From the NCBI RefSeq assembly GCF_040954835.1, contig NC_090709.1:42540490-42604489 (forward strand): DNA of 64,000 nt, given 5' to 3'. The position numbers were made by a program, and so were the translations under genes. The notes under the pieces were generated by a model that worked only from the letters and a program-made list of their open reading frames with translations, ran no database searches and was not told the DNA's origin. Shown in pieces: positions 46,985 to 56,926 of this stretch (its first letter is position 1; the number at the start of each line of letters is the position of its first letter). Source of the DNA: Lepisosteus oculatus (Eukaryota; Chordata; Actinopteri; Semionotiformes; Lepisosteidae).

Positions 46985-47228
46985 GAGCCCACATGTGTGT
47001 TGGGGGCCATGGGCCCACGTCGGGGCTTTTTTATAATTCTATAATGTTAGCATGCCCGAAGGGTGGACCCCCAGAGGTTTTGTTTCTCCTTACTAAGGAG
47101 TTTTTGGTGCCTCTTCTCCGTCGTCTTCAGGTCTTCTGTTCTGTATCCACAACACGGATGGGCGCTTGCTTGGTTAAGCGACCCTGGGGCACCCTTGTTG
47201 TGAAAGGCGCTATATAAAAATGACATGA
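46985..47228 (+). mobile_element. L2-clade LINE or SINE 3' end
   Basis: It contains ggacccccagaggttttgtt, tctccttactaaggagtttt and a terminal gaaaggcgctatataaaaat, the usual layout of fish L2 3' UTRs. Confidence 0.7.
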
Positions 47229-50040
47229 ATGGAATAGTGCTCCAGTGGGATTAGATCCCGGGCCGGCCCATGTGACTTTACAAAGTATGTAGCAAATGTG
47301 TAAAAGCCACTGGTTTGGGGAAGAGGTTTACTCACAGCATTTAAATGTGAAGCATTTTGCACCATAGCGTGTTGTGTTTTAGAGGTGAAATGTGAGTAAT
47401 ATTAATTATAATTGGAGGTTTAAGGGATGTCAGCTATTCAATAAAGCAGCATATCACCGTGCACTTTGTAGTTCAGGGTATTAACAACCCAAGTTATTCA
47501 TGCTGTTAAGATTTCAGTTCCTAAATATGGTTTATGGGTTTTATTTTAAGTGTCATTGTCGGTGATGTGGGCTTTTTTTCCCCCTTGATTGGAATTGGAA
47601 GTAGTAATGGCAGATTCTGAGATGACTTTTAGGCAGCAATTGAACATCGGAAATTAAATCTGTTTACGGTCTACTTGTATAACACTGATCCAAATGGTGA
47701 ATATCAGAAATTGACCAAGTGGTTTAGTCAATAAGTCAAATAACTATTCATCACCCCCAAACTTGTTAGTGATTATACCTGAGTGGTTGGTGTCATTAGA
47801 GGCAGGTGAATTCTTAATTAACTTTGGTGAAGAGAGTAATTTAGGCACAGTTGGTTAAACAAGTCTTTATTAACAATGACGGGACAAACTGTACGCTACA
47901 CACAACAATTCCACACACGCGTTAATATATTTACAGTATGTACAAACAAGACGTTTCAGAGGCCTTACATCCTAACCACTGAGATAACCTCAGACTTCTT
48001 GTTAGTATTGAGCTCTTAAGTAATGCCCACAGAGGCCACCGTAACAGACAGGCTTCTCAGTAAATGTAATAGAGCTTGTAGTTAAATCTCTCTCTGCAAA
48101 CCCAAATGCCACAAAATGCATGGAAGACTGTCTCGCTATTCTAAAAATGCATCCATAAGCAGGAAAGACGACTCTAAGGTATCTTTTACCAAGGAAACCC
48201 AAGTTCCCTAGAAATACAGAATAGCACGCGGTCTCTCTCTAGCAAGGTTCAAATATTTATGTTTCATGTGGGTTTGGATGATCATGATGTAGGGCATGGC
48301 ACAAGCTTCAAGTTCCACCTTCTCCTGACCTCTGTTTTCCTCTCTCTTCTCTTCTGTTTCTAAATGGGATCTTATGTGGTGTGCCTTGTGGACTGATCAT
48401 TGTCAGTCATTAGCCCACAATTTAATTGAGGTACACCAAAGTCAAATTTCCAATTCATTTTTTTTTATCAGGGGACCCCCACATCTCAGCAGACGTCCTC
48501 TCAGCTTTGAAATGGGAAATGTTTACTCTGTCAGGCCTCAGATGCTTTATTTGACTTCTTACAGACATATCCTAGTCCCCCGTAACCGTAGCTGTAACAA
48601 ATATAATTCTATCACATGTATTCTCAAATACAAGTTAATATGCAATGGAACTAGTACTGGGTTTGTTCCATGCTGAAAAGAGAAGAAAGGAAGTACAACG
48701 TTTCAGCTGTGAAGCCTTCTTTGGGCGGGGTTTCACTTTGTGTTCCTTTTCAGCTGACGCATGCTTACACGGCTACCCGCCTGAACTACAAGTAAATATG
48801 CTTTTACTCCCGTGAGCTAAACATTAAACAGGTTTGGAATCATAGTTCAACTCTTAAGAGTTGTAAAGTGATTAAAGAAGTATTATACTCAAAGATCCAT
48901 TGGACAAGTCTTTGCTTGGGCTTAAATAAGAGGGAACTTGGGGTTGGTCCATGGTCCGAGATGGCAGTGGCTGTATTCTGGGAGGGTCCCCAATCTGGGA
49001 GGGTTCTGCAGACAGAACAGAGAGCTATGTTGACCAAAAGAGTCCCAACTGTCTAATTCCGTTCATCAGGTGAAAATAAGATTTCTTCTGTTGCCGAAAG
49101 GACATCTTGGCCTCAGTTTGCCTGGAGTCTTGAAGAGTTAAGGTCCTGGGTAGGACTGCTTGCAGTCACATGGTTGGGGAAAAGTCTGATTGCCAGTTTT
49201 AGTTGGAGAGAGATGAGGAGCCAGTGAGTAAACCTAACAAAAATGAGCTCGTTGACAGTTTTTAAGAGACCGCATCACCAATTGGCCTTCCTTTGGGCAA
49301 TGCATGGTCTAGGAAAGGAAACAGACTGGCTGGAGCCCATTTGCATCATATATTATTCCATTGTTCGGCTTTGATACATCTTTGTGATGTCTCTTATCAG
49401 AGGGGGCCTCTTTAGTTACATTTCCCTGTGTTTAGAGAGAGGCACCATGCTGCCTTGGTCAAGACGCACAAAGATGATGCCATGGTGTTACTGTATTCAA
49501 ATTAATGGGCATTTCCTCCTTTATTGTAATTTATGGGCAATTTGTGATTCCTCCTAGTCTCTTTTATTGATGTGTCTGTCTGGACCGTGTCTAGGTGCCT
49601 TTTCTGTCCCCCAAAAATTCCAAATGACAAAATGTCCTGCAAGGTGTATCTTTGTTTGCCTGCAATGTGCTTACAGGGTAATCTGTCCTTCCCAGAGTAT
49701 AACTTTGCCTTGGAAGTTGACTACAGACACTGGGGTTTCATGTCGGCGTTCTTGGTGTTTAGGGCTAACCTTTTGGGTTTCCTGTAGTTTCCAGAACCTC
49801 ACTTGGACAGAGGTGTGCCTCCTTGCCTCCTTTTATTTGTATTTTCATTCACTTTCTCTGGGATCGAACAGCTCATGTGTTGTTTGACTGTTTTGTGGCC
49901 ATCAGGCTTGCCAATATAGCCTCCATCCGTAAAGTAAGTTTCTTTCCTGGCTCGGATTTTATGTTTTTCAGCTTTTTTTTTTAATGGGATGTTGGCTTTT
50001 GAACCCTTTGCAAAGCTGGTGTTAAAGGTCTTGTTCTCTT
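47229..50040. other. Intron 1 of the plus-strand zinc-finger gene
   Basis: About 2.8 kb without a recognised gene. A segment at 48,670-48,760 (gtacaacgtttcagctgtgaagccttc) looks like a repeat end, and 47,855-47,960 starts with gtctttattaacaatg, also repeat-like. I cannot assign either to a family. Confidence 0.5.
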
Positions 50041-50055
50041 GTCCCGTGTTTGCAG

Positions 50056-53000
50056 GGTCAGAGGTCAGCGCTCTCCCTGACTCTGGGGACAGCGAGGAGG
50101 AGGAGGAGGAGGGGGGCTCCCGTCTGATGCAGGAGACAGAGCTCGCCGCCGCACACGGGAAAGAGACACTCAGTGAGCAGCAGCACACAGAGAGCAGACA
50201 GAGGGTGGAGGATCTGGACTCTGTGTCCATGATGAAGACAGAGCCTGAGACAGAGACACCTGGGTTCCTACTATCTGATGATTTTACAGTGACACTGAAC
50301 AATCTGGACACCAAGAATATTGCAGCACATTGTTTGAACTGGGCCGTGTCTCTGTACAAGAGCCCAAAGAAGAACTGGGTGAGTTTAATCTTACAGAGCA
50401 GGACATGGAGCCCCAGTTGACTGACCCTGCAGAGCAGCAGACTGCTGTACCTGGTGAAGAGAACAGTACTGAGTCACAGCAGCCAGAGGAGAGTCAGGAC
50501 AGGGAGGAACAACAGCACCTACAGCGCATGATGATAATTAGGCCTTGTTCTGTTCAAGTGGAGAGACTCTCATTGCAGAGTCTAAAACATTCATACGATC
50601 CCTTAGTATCTGATGACTTCACACGCAGGTTTAATAATCTGGCTACTGAGAAAAGTGTTGAAAGATTAAATGAACTGGGGTGTGTGTCTGTTCTTGGGCA
50701 CAGAGAGGAACAACTGAATGATCTGGACGGTTTTAGTCTCGGAGAGCTGGAGAGGGAGCCCCAGTTGATTCACACTGCAGAGCAGCAGACTGATGTACCT
50801 GGTGAAGGGAACAGTACTGAGTCACGGCACCCAGAGGAGAGTCAGGACAGGGAGGGGCAAGAGCAGCACCTACAGCGCATGATGATAATTAGGCCTTGTT
50901 CTGTTCAAGTGGAGAGACTGTCATTGCAGAGTCTAAAAGGGGAGGAGGAGTGGGGCTCCAGTCTGATGCAGCAGACAGAGCTCACCGGCGCACAAGGGAA
51001 AGAGACTCCTGGGGAACAGCACACAGAGAGCAGACGGAGACAGACTGTGCTCGCGATGAACATGGAGCCTGAGAGAGAGACACCTGGACCCTTAATAACT
51101 GGGGACTCTGCAGGCCAGTTTAATAATGTGCGTGCGAAGGAAATTGCCGAGAGGTTTAATGATCTGGATTCTGTCTCTCCTCGTGGGGCCCCAAGAGAAT
51201 GAACTGGCCGTTTCGAATGCTGCAGATGAGAGACCCCGAACGACTCCCACTGGGGGTCACGAGGGAGAGAACGCAGGTCCGTTTGGGGGCACAGGGCAAG
51301 ATCATCACGGGGAGCGTCCGCAGAGTGAGAAACCCCAGAGAGGCCCGAGGAGCCAGGGGGGTGATCTGAGGCCTGGCTCGGAGGGGGTGGGCAAAAATTC
51401 CTCGCAGCAGCTACCGGTTTTATGTCCGTCCAGCGGTTCAAAACAACGCCAGCACCTTCATGCGGGGAAGAGACCGTTCATCTGCGGCCAGTGCGGGGCC
51501 GGTTTTATTTACCCGATTGACTTAAAAACCCACCAGCTTGTGCACTCGAGAGAGAACCAGTTCAGCGGTCAGTTGTTCACGTGCAGTCGGTGCGACAAGA
51601 GCTTTGGTACGCCGAACCTGTTAAGAAGTCACCAACGCGTTCACGCGGGAGAGAGACCGTTCAGCTGCAGTGAGTGCGGGACCAGTTTTATTTGCTCGAG
51701 TGACTTAAAAGCCCACCAGCTCGAGCACTCAGGGGGGGGAAGCGTTCGGCAGCGGGCAGAGTTTAACTCCGTCAAACGGCTCGGCGACGCGCCCCCCCCC
51801 CCGCGCCCCCCAGAAAGCGTCACGCTTGCGATCGGTGCGAGAAGAGCTTTGCTATACCGAGCCGGCTGACAGCCCACCAGCGCGTTCACACGGGGGAGAG
51901 ACCGTTCAGCTGCGGTCAGTGCGGGAAAGCGTTCCGCAGCGAGGCGGACTTAAAGAGTCACCGGCGGGTTCACGCGAGCAGGCGGTTCACGTGTAGCGAG
52001 TGGGGGAAGGCGTTTCTGGAATTAAGGGGCTTGCGGTCGCACGGGCGCGTTCACATGGGGGAGAGACCGTTCAGCTGCAGTGAGTGCGGGACCAGTTTTA
52101 TTTGCTCGAGTGACTTAAAAGCCCACCAGCTCGAGCACTCGGGGGGGGGGAAGCGTTCGGCAGCGGGCAGAGTTAAACTCCGTCAAACGGCTCGGCGACG
52201 CGCGCCCCCCAGAAAGCGTCACGCTTGCGATCGGTGCGAGGAGAGCTTTGCTATACCGAGCCGGTTGAAAGCCCACCAGCGCCTTCACACGGGGGAGAGA
52301 CCGTTCAGCTGCGGTCAGTGCGGGAAAGCGTTCCGCAGCGAGGCGGACTTAAAGAGTCACCGGCGGGTTCACGCGAGCAGACGGTTCACGTGTAGCGAGT
52401 GTGGGAAGGCGTTTCTGGAATTAAGGGGCTTGCGGTCGCACGGGCGCGTTCACACCGGCGAGAGGCCGTTCAGCTGCAACCTGTGCGGGAAGAGCCTCTC
52501 GACGGCGGGCAGCCTGCGCGCCCCCCCCCCCCCCGGCGCGCCCGCGCGGGGGAGAGGCCCTTCGCCTGCGGCCTGTGCGGGAAGCGCTTCTTCACCTTGA
52601 GCCACCTGAAGGGGCACCAGGTCCGCCACACGGGGGGGGGGGGGGGAGCCCTTCGCCTGAGGCCTGTGCGACAGGCGGTTCACCCGGCGGGCCTGCGCCG
52701 ACAAGCACCGGCGCCTCCACGCCCGGGACGCGTTCGCCTGCCGCCTGTGCCAGCAGCTCTTCAGCGCCGCCGGCCGGCTGAAGACGCACCTGGGCCTCCA
52801 CGCGGGCGGGAGGCCCTATGTCCAGTGCGGGGAAGGGCTTCGGGCAGGCGGCCTACCTGAAGGCCCACCAGAGCGTGCACGCCGGCCTGAAGCCCTTCAG
52901 CTGCCGGCGGTGCGGGAGGGCCTTCGCCAAGTCGAGCCACAGGAAGTCCCACGAGGCCACCCACACGGGGGAGAAGCCGTTCGGCTGCGGGCAGTGCGGG

Positions 53001-53100
53001 GAGAGCTTTCGGCGGCCCGCTGACCTTCCGGCGCCACCAGGGTTCTCTCGGACACAAGAAGAGAGCCCGTTTGCCGGCGGCGGCAGCCCGGCAACCTGAG
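50056..53100 (+). pseudogene. Zinc-finger gene exon 2: acidic linker and finger array, broken
   Basis: The linker starts GSEVSALPDSGDSEEEEEE and includes a 348-bp (116-codon) tandem duplication (for example ccccagttga at 50,411 and 50,759). A motif of the type SDDFTRRFNNLATEKSVERL recurs three times. Fingers start near 51,475 ([35 protein letters not shown]), then continue in changing frames, with a 410-bp tandem duplication at 51,661-52,480 and later fingers such as KPFSCRRCGRAFAKS and KPFGCGQCGESFRR. The reading frame changes at the sites listed for the whole gene. GC content rises steeply from 52.4 kb. Confidence 0.7.
51661..52480 (+). repeat. Tandem duplication of a ~410-bp finger module
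   Basis: Two adjacent copies begin tcagctgcagtgagtgcggg at 51661 and 52071 and run through ctcgagtgacttaaaagccc, gcttgcgatcggtgcgag and ttaaggggcttgcggtcgca. They differ by a few substitutions and by the length of a G run and a C run. Confidence 0.9.
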
Positions 53101-53470
53101 GGTCGAGCCGCCGCCGCCGTCGTCGTCGTCGTGTCCGCGCGCGAGAGCTGGAGTCGTGCGGCGGAGAGACTCTCCGCAGGTCGGGGCGGGAGCGATTTCC
53201 CGCGGCGCGTTCCTCCACATGAGCGAAACCGTTCGGCTGGAGTCGGCGGAGGGGGGGGAGGGCAGGCAGCCTCGGGAAAATGGAAAAAGCAGCGGCGCGT
53301 TCACACAGGAGACCGCCGAGTCGCGGCATCTTTTGTGGAAAGAGATTTAAGGCCTCGGACAGGCTTGGGGAACGCCGATAACGGACCGGACTTTTTCTGC
53401 CGTGGTAACCCGAGTAAACGTTTTAGATCAACCTTATCCCAACAGTAGAGAAAGCTGCATTCCACGTTCA

Positions 53471-53476
53471 AATAAA
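53471..53476 (+). promoter_or_regulatory. Candidate polyadenylation signal
   Basis: AATAAA about 375 bp after the last recognisable finger of the plus-strand gene. Another AATAAA occurs near 53,744. Confidence 0.5.
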
Positions 53477-53479
53477 AGG

Positions 53480-54103
53480 CACCAATTTCGTTTTTTTCCT
53501 GATGTCTCGTCTTTCAAATGGATGCTTCTCTTGGGTTTAAATCATTTGAGATGTGTTTTCTTGTTTGTTTATGCTGTAATTATTTTAACTCTGCCCGATT
53601 CCTTTTCTTTCTAGTTTTCTTCGCGAGAAGCTACGCATCGCATAACGTGGCTCGGCCGTGCAAGATGTATTAGATCATGATAAAAAAAACTGATTTTTAT
53701 TTTGCCAGTCGCCGGGAGGTCCACATTACCTGCCCGCCTCCTCTTAATAAAAATGGGTTAAATAGCTGTTTGTGCTGTGTGCTAATTTCTTTTTCTCTTT
53801 TATGTTCGCAGGTGTCATAATGTCTTATTCTAAGGCGATAGTGTGTTATTTGGCAAGGAAGTGGCCTTAGTGGGAGATTGCGAAATAACGCAATATTATA
53901 CTACTGCATCATTACCCACAACAGCGGAGGTGGTATTTGTTTTCTCTTTCTGTTACTGCGTTTCACGGACAGTCTGCATGGGGCGTTCCACACTCTTTTC
54001 ACCTGCCGAAATGTACTGCGTGCTGTGACCGTGCCCTCTATGAGAGACCAGAGCCCTGAGACCCTCTTGGCGGGTGAGAGAGTCATGGTAGCAGGGCTCT
54101 GGT
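53480..54103. other. No recognised gene
   Basis: AT-rich sequence beyond the zinc-finger gene. No repeat family or coding motif is recognised. Confidence 0.4.
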
Positions 54104-54390
54104 CTAATAATAACATCACTTTATTAGCCCTGTACAATTTCTGGCATGAGGAATTGGTCTTGTCGCAGACCCCAGCTGGCTCTCCAGGAGACACACAGAC
54201 GGGGCGAGAGAGAAGCTGGGGGTCAGAGCACAGGGTCAGCTATTGTACAGCGCCCCTGGAGCAGCTGGGGTGAAGGGCCTCGCTCGGGGGCCCAACGGAG
54301 TAGGATTCCTCTGCCGGCTGCGGGATTTGAACCGGCAAACCCTTCCAGCCACAAGCGCAGATCCTGAGCCACAAAGCCACCGGCTCCGCT
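54104..54390 (-). mobile_element. tRNA-derived SINE, minus strand, complete
   Basis: The plus strand reads taataacatcactttattag, ctggcatgaggaattggtct, cagctggggtgaagggcc, ggatttgaaccggcaaac and ccacaaagccaccggctc. The minus strand has a tRNA-like head with the B-box-like gccggttcaaatcccgc. Confidence 0.82.
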
Positions 54391-54519
54391 GCAGGACTTA
54401 ATCAGACAATTAGTAGATTTATATGACAGAGCAGAGGAATCCCTCATGCTGCAGTTCTGATCGTCACCTCTAGAGGGCCCAAGAAGATGAGGAACACAGC
54501 CCTCTTGCTCCCCTCCTTG

Positions 54520-54870
54520 ACTATAATAATAATTGCTTACACCTCTATAGCGCTTTTCTGGACACTCCACTCAGAGTGCTTTACAGGTAATGGGGAATCC
54601 CACTACCGCCACCAATGTGCAGCCCCACCTGGATGATGCGACGGCAGCCATAGTGCACCAGAACGCTCCCCACACACCAGCTCTCAGTGGGGAGGAGAGC
54701 AGAGTGATGGAGCCAGTTCAGAGAGGGGGGGTTATTAGGAGGCCATTATTGGTAAGGGCCAATGGGAAATTTGGCCAGGATGCTGGGGTTACACCCCTAC
54801 TCTTTTCGAGAAACGCCCTAGGATGACCACAGAGAGTCAGGACCTCGGTTTTACGTCTCAGCCGAAGGAC
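54520..54870 (-). mobile_element. SINE, truncated (5S-headed family)
   Basis: From the (taa)n tail and gcgcttttctggacactcca through ccacctggatgatgcgacgg to tctcagccgaaggac. The 5S head is missing. Confidence 0.87.
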
Positions 54871-54950
54871 TTTTCTTGTCGTCTTCTTAATTCATGATGC
54901 ACCTTGGGTTTGGGAAGGCGCTGGGTCAATAAAAGTTATTAATATTGTCA
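54871..54950 (+). mobile_element. L2-like LINE tail fragment
   Basis: It reads gatgcaccttgggtttggga, aggcgctgggtcaataaaag, ttattaat; short and 5'-truncated. Confidence 0.5.
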
Positions 54951-55075
54951 GTTACAAAGGACATCATGGATAGAGCTATCATTGAGGAGAAATTCACTGG
55001 TGGACAGAGGTCGGCATGGAGTACTGACACACAGAAGACATGATGGATGGATGAATACCCTCATTCATTTCCTTC

Positions 55076-55632
55076 AAACCCACTGAAGCTCAGCAGGTGT
55101 GAGCCTGGTCAGTACCTGGAGGGGAGACCTCCTGGGAAAAACTAAGGTTGCTGCTGGAAGAGGTGTTAGTGGGCCCAGCAGGGGGCGCTCACACTGTGGT
55201 CCATGTGGGTCCTAATGCCCCAGTATAGTGACGGGGACACTATACTGTAAACAGGCGCCGTCCTTCAGATGAGACGTAAAACCGAGGTCCTGACTCTCTG
55301 TGGTCATTAAAAATCCCAGGGCGTTTCTTGAAAAGAGTAGGGGTGTCACCCCGGCGTCCTGGCCAAATTTCCCATTGGCCCTTACCAATCATTGCCTCCT
55401 AATAATCCCCCTCTCTGAACTGGCTTCATCCCTCTGCTCTCCTCCCCACTGAGAGCTGCTGTGTGGGGAGCGTTCTGGCGCACTATGGCTGCCGTCACAT
55501 CATCCAGGTGGGGGCTGCACATTGGTGGTGGTAGTGGGATTCCCCATTACCTGTAAAGCGCTTTGAGTGGAGTGTCCAGAAAAGCGCTATATAAGTGTAA
55601 GCAATTATTATTATTATTATTATTATTATAAG
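55076..55632 (+). mobile_element. SINE with 5S-like head and L2-like tail, complete
   Basis: The head reads ctgaagctcagcaggtgtga, gcctggtcagtacctggagg, ggagacctcctgggaaaaac, corresponding to 5S rRNA positions around its internal promoter. The central body is about 400 bp (gacggggacactatactg, gagtaggggtgtcacccc). It ends gtgtccagaaaagcgctata, then (att)n. A MITE is inserted in the tail at 55,633. Confidence 0.9.
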
Positions 55633-56005
55633 TAGGGCTGGGAGATATGGCCAAAAACATTATCACGATAAACATTTTCATATCAGTCGATATCGATAAT
55701 TATCACGATAAATGTCAAATCATTATTTCTTTCAAGTTTAAAGGCAGATTTTTTCTCCTGAGTGAAAGTTGAAGAAACGAGACAGTTAATTGGGAAATTA
55801 AACAACTATTTACTTTAAGAACACAACAAACACTTGCCAAACATCAGAAACATTAAACAAATCTGTCAGCTGCCCGGTCTGCAACACGCACGCGCAGTAT
55901 TTTGTGCGCATGCGCATATCATGCGCAAAGCATAAACATATATATCGAACATTTCTTAAAATTATATCGCGACAACAATCGTTATCGATTTATCACCCAG
56001 CTCTA
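55633..56005 (+). mobile_element. 373-bp hAT-type MITE with perfect target duplication
   Basis: The termini tagggctgggagatat and, inverted, tagagctgggtgataa are flanked by identical 8-bp repeats attataag (55,625-55,632 and 56,006-56,013). The interior lacks coding capacity and matches the inverted copy at 3,707-4,079, with identical total length. Confidence 0.93.
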
Positions 56006-56013
56006 ATTATAAG

Positions 56014-56365
56014 GTGAAGCGTTTCGGGCGTGACGGGCAGGGAATCTTCCAGAATGACGATACTCCCCACCCCGTCCACCAGTCACGAGCGCTCACCGGA
56101 GGCTGGACGAGCCGGAAAACGTTCCAAACGCTGTCCGAGTTCGCGTGCGGAACGCTCCATGTAAGACCGTCAAAGAAAAGCCAGTAACGGAAAGAAGAGA
56201 GATCCCACCTGTTTTGGGTATTGATGCGATATTATAAGACTGCGTTGTTTCACAGCCTCATAGTGATTTAACTGCTCAGTAACACTGTTATAAAACAGGT
56301 TCTTTGTGAATGTAAAAGAAGAGAAAAAAATAAATGAACATACAACACAAACATTTCTTTGACCC
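56014..56365. other. 3' flank of the minus-strand zinc-finger gene
   Basis: No gene or repeat family is recognised. Confidence 0.4.
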
Positions 56366-56368
56366 ATT

Positions 56369-56374
56369 TTTATT
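56369..56374 (-). promoter_or_regulatory. Candidate polyadenylation signal
   Basis: AATAAA on the minus strand about 555 bp beyond the stop codon of the intact zinc-finger gene. Confidence 0.45.
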
Positions 56375-56544
56375 AGGATTAGGAGGCAGGCTATGCACAC
56401 CTTATCGGCAACATTTCTTGCTTTCAAAACGCCGCGTTTAATACATTGTGCATGACACCGTACACGATCGAGGAAAACTATAAAAACTCTTGTAACAATG
56501 TTGCAACAATGAATTTGATCTTTTCCCCCCACTGATTACTGGCG

Positions 56545-56925
56545 ACTCTACTATATGAAAGCTCTGGTGTCATTTTAAGATGGCCAAGTCACTAAAACTC
56601 TCCCCACAAGGACTACCGATATGGTCTTCCTCCTGCGTGAACTCCTTCGTTGTACCATCTCCCTTCAGGCACTGAGTGTCACCAAAGGGTCTCTCTCTCT
56701 TGCTGGCGCGTGCCGGTCTCTTTTGAAATCGCCCGCCCGAATCAAATTCTTTCAACGCCGACCGCAGCTCTTTAGCGCGGGCGTTTTGGCGACTTTTTAA
56801 GCGGCTCGATGATCTAAAACCCACAGTGGCTACAGAAGGCGTTCCTGTATGAAGGCGCTGGTACTTTTTGTTTTTTTAAACCGGCTTGATGTACTCTCTT
56901 TCTTGGGTGGGTCTTAGGCCCGTTG
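56545..56925 (-). pseudogene. Decayed zinc-finger units in the 3' UTR
   Basis: Beyond the stop codon, minus-strand translation still shows finger remains: GFRSSSRLKSRQNARAKELR, then RFQKRPARASKRERPFG, and CGESFSDLAILK followed by TGA and HQSFHI, which fits the C2H2 pattern except for the stop. The array was probably longer before a stop arose. Confidence 0.6.
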
Positions 56926-56926
56926 A

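Larger units (their letters stand above)
45652..53476 (+). pseudogene. C2H2 zinc-finger gene with multiple frameshifts
   Basis: Two coding blocks are joined by a phase-1 intron (donor ctcag|gtacgt at 46235/46236; acceptor tgtttgcag ending at 50055). The product would be a nuclear DNA-binding protein: an N-terminal duplicated helical segment and coiled coil, an acidic linker with internal repeats, then C2H2 fingers. It is the paralog of the intact minus-strand locus at 56.9-59.9 kb. The frame breaks at least at about 46,034 (TTTT), 50,325-50,335, 51,188-51,195 (GGGGCCCC against GGGCCCC in the paralog), 51,790 (C run), 52,520 (C run), 52,640 (G run), 52,830 and 53,030. A TGA also replaces the first zinc-binding Cys codon of a finger near 52,655. 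Many breaks are in G/C homopolymers, so sequencing error is an alternative to true decay. Confidence 0.75.

Noticed and set aside
52399-53330. Antisense and alternate-frame open frames over the GC-rich finger region
   Set aside because: They overlap recognisable C2H2 fingers and have biased composition. They are shadows of the finger sequence.
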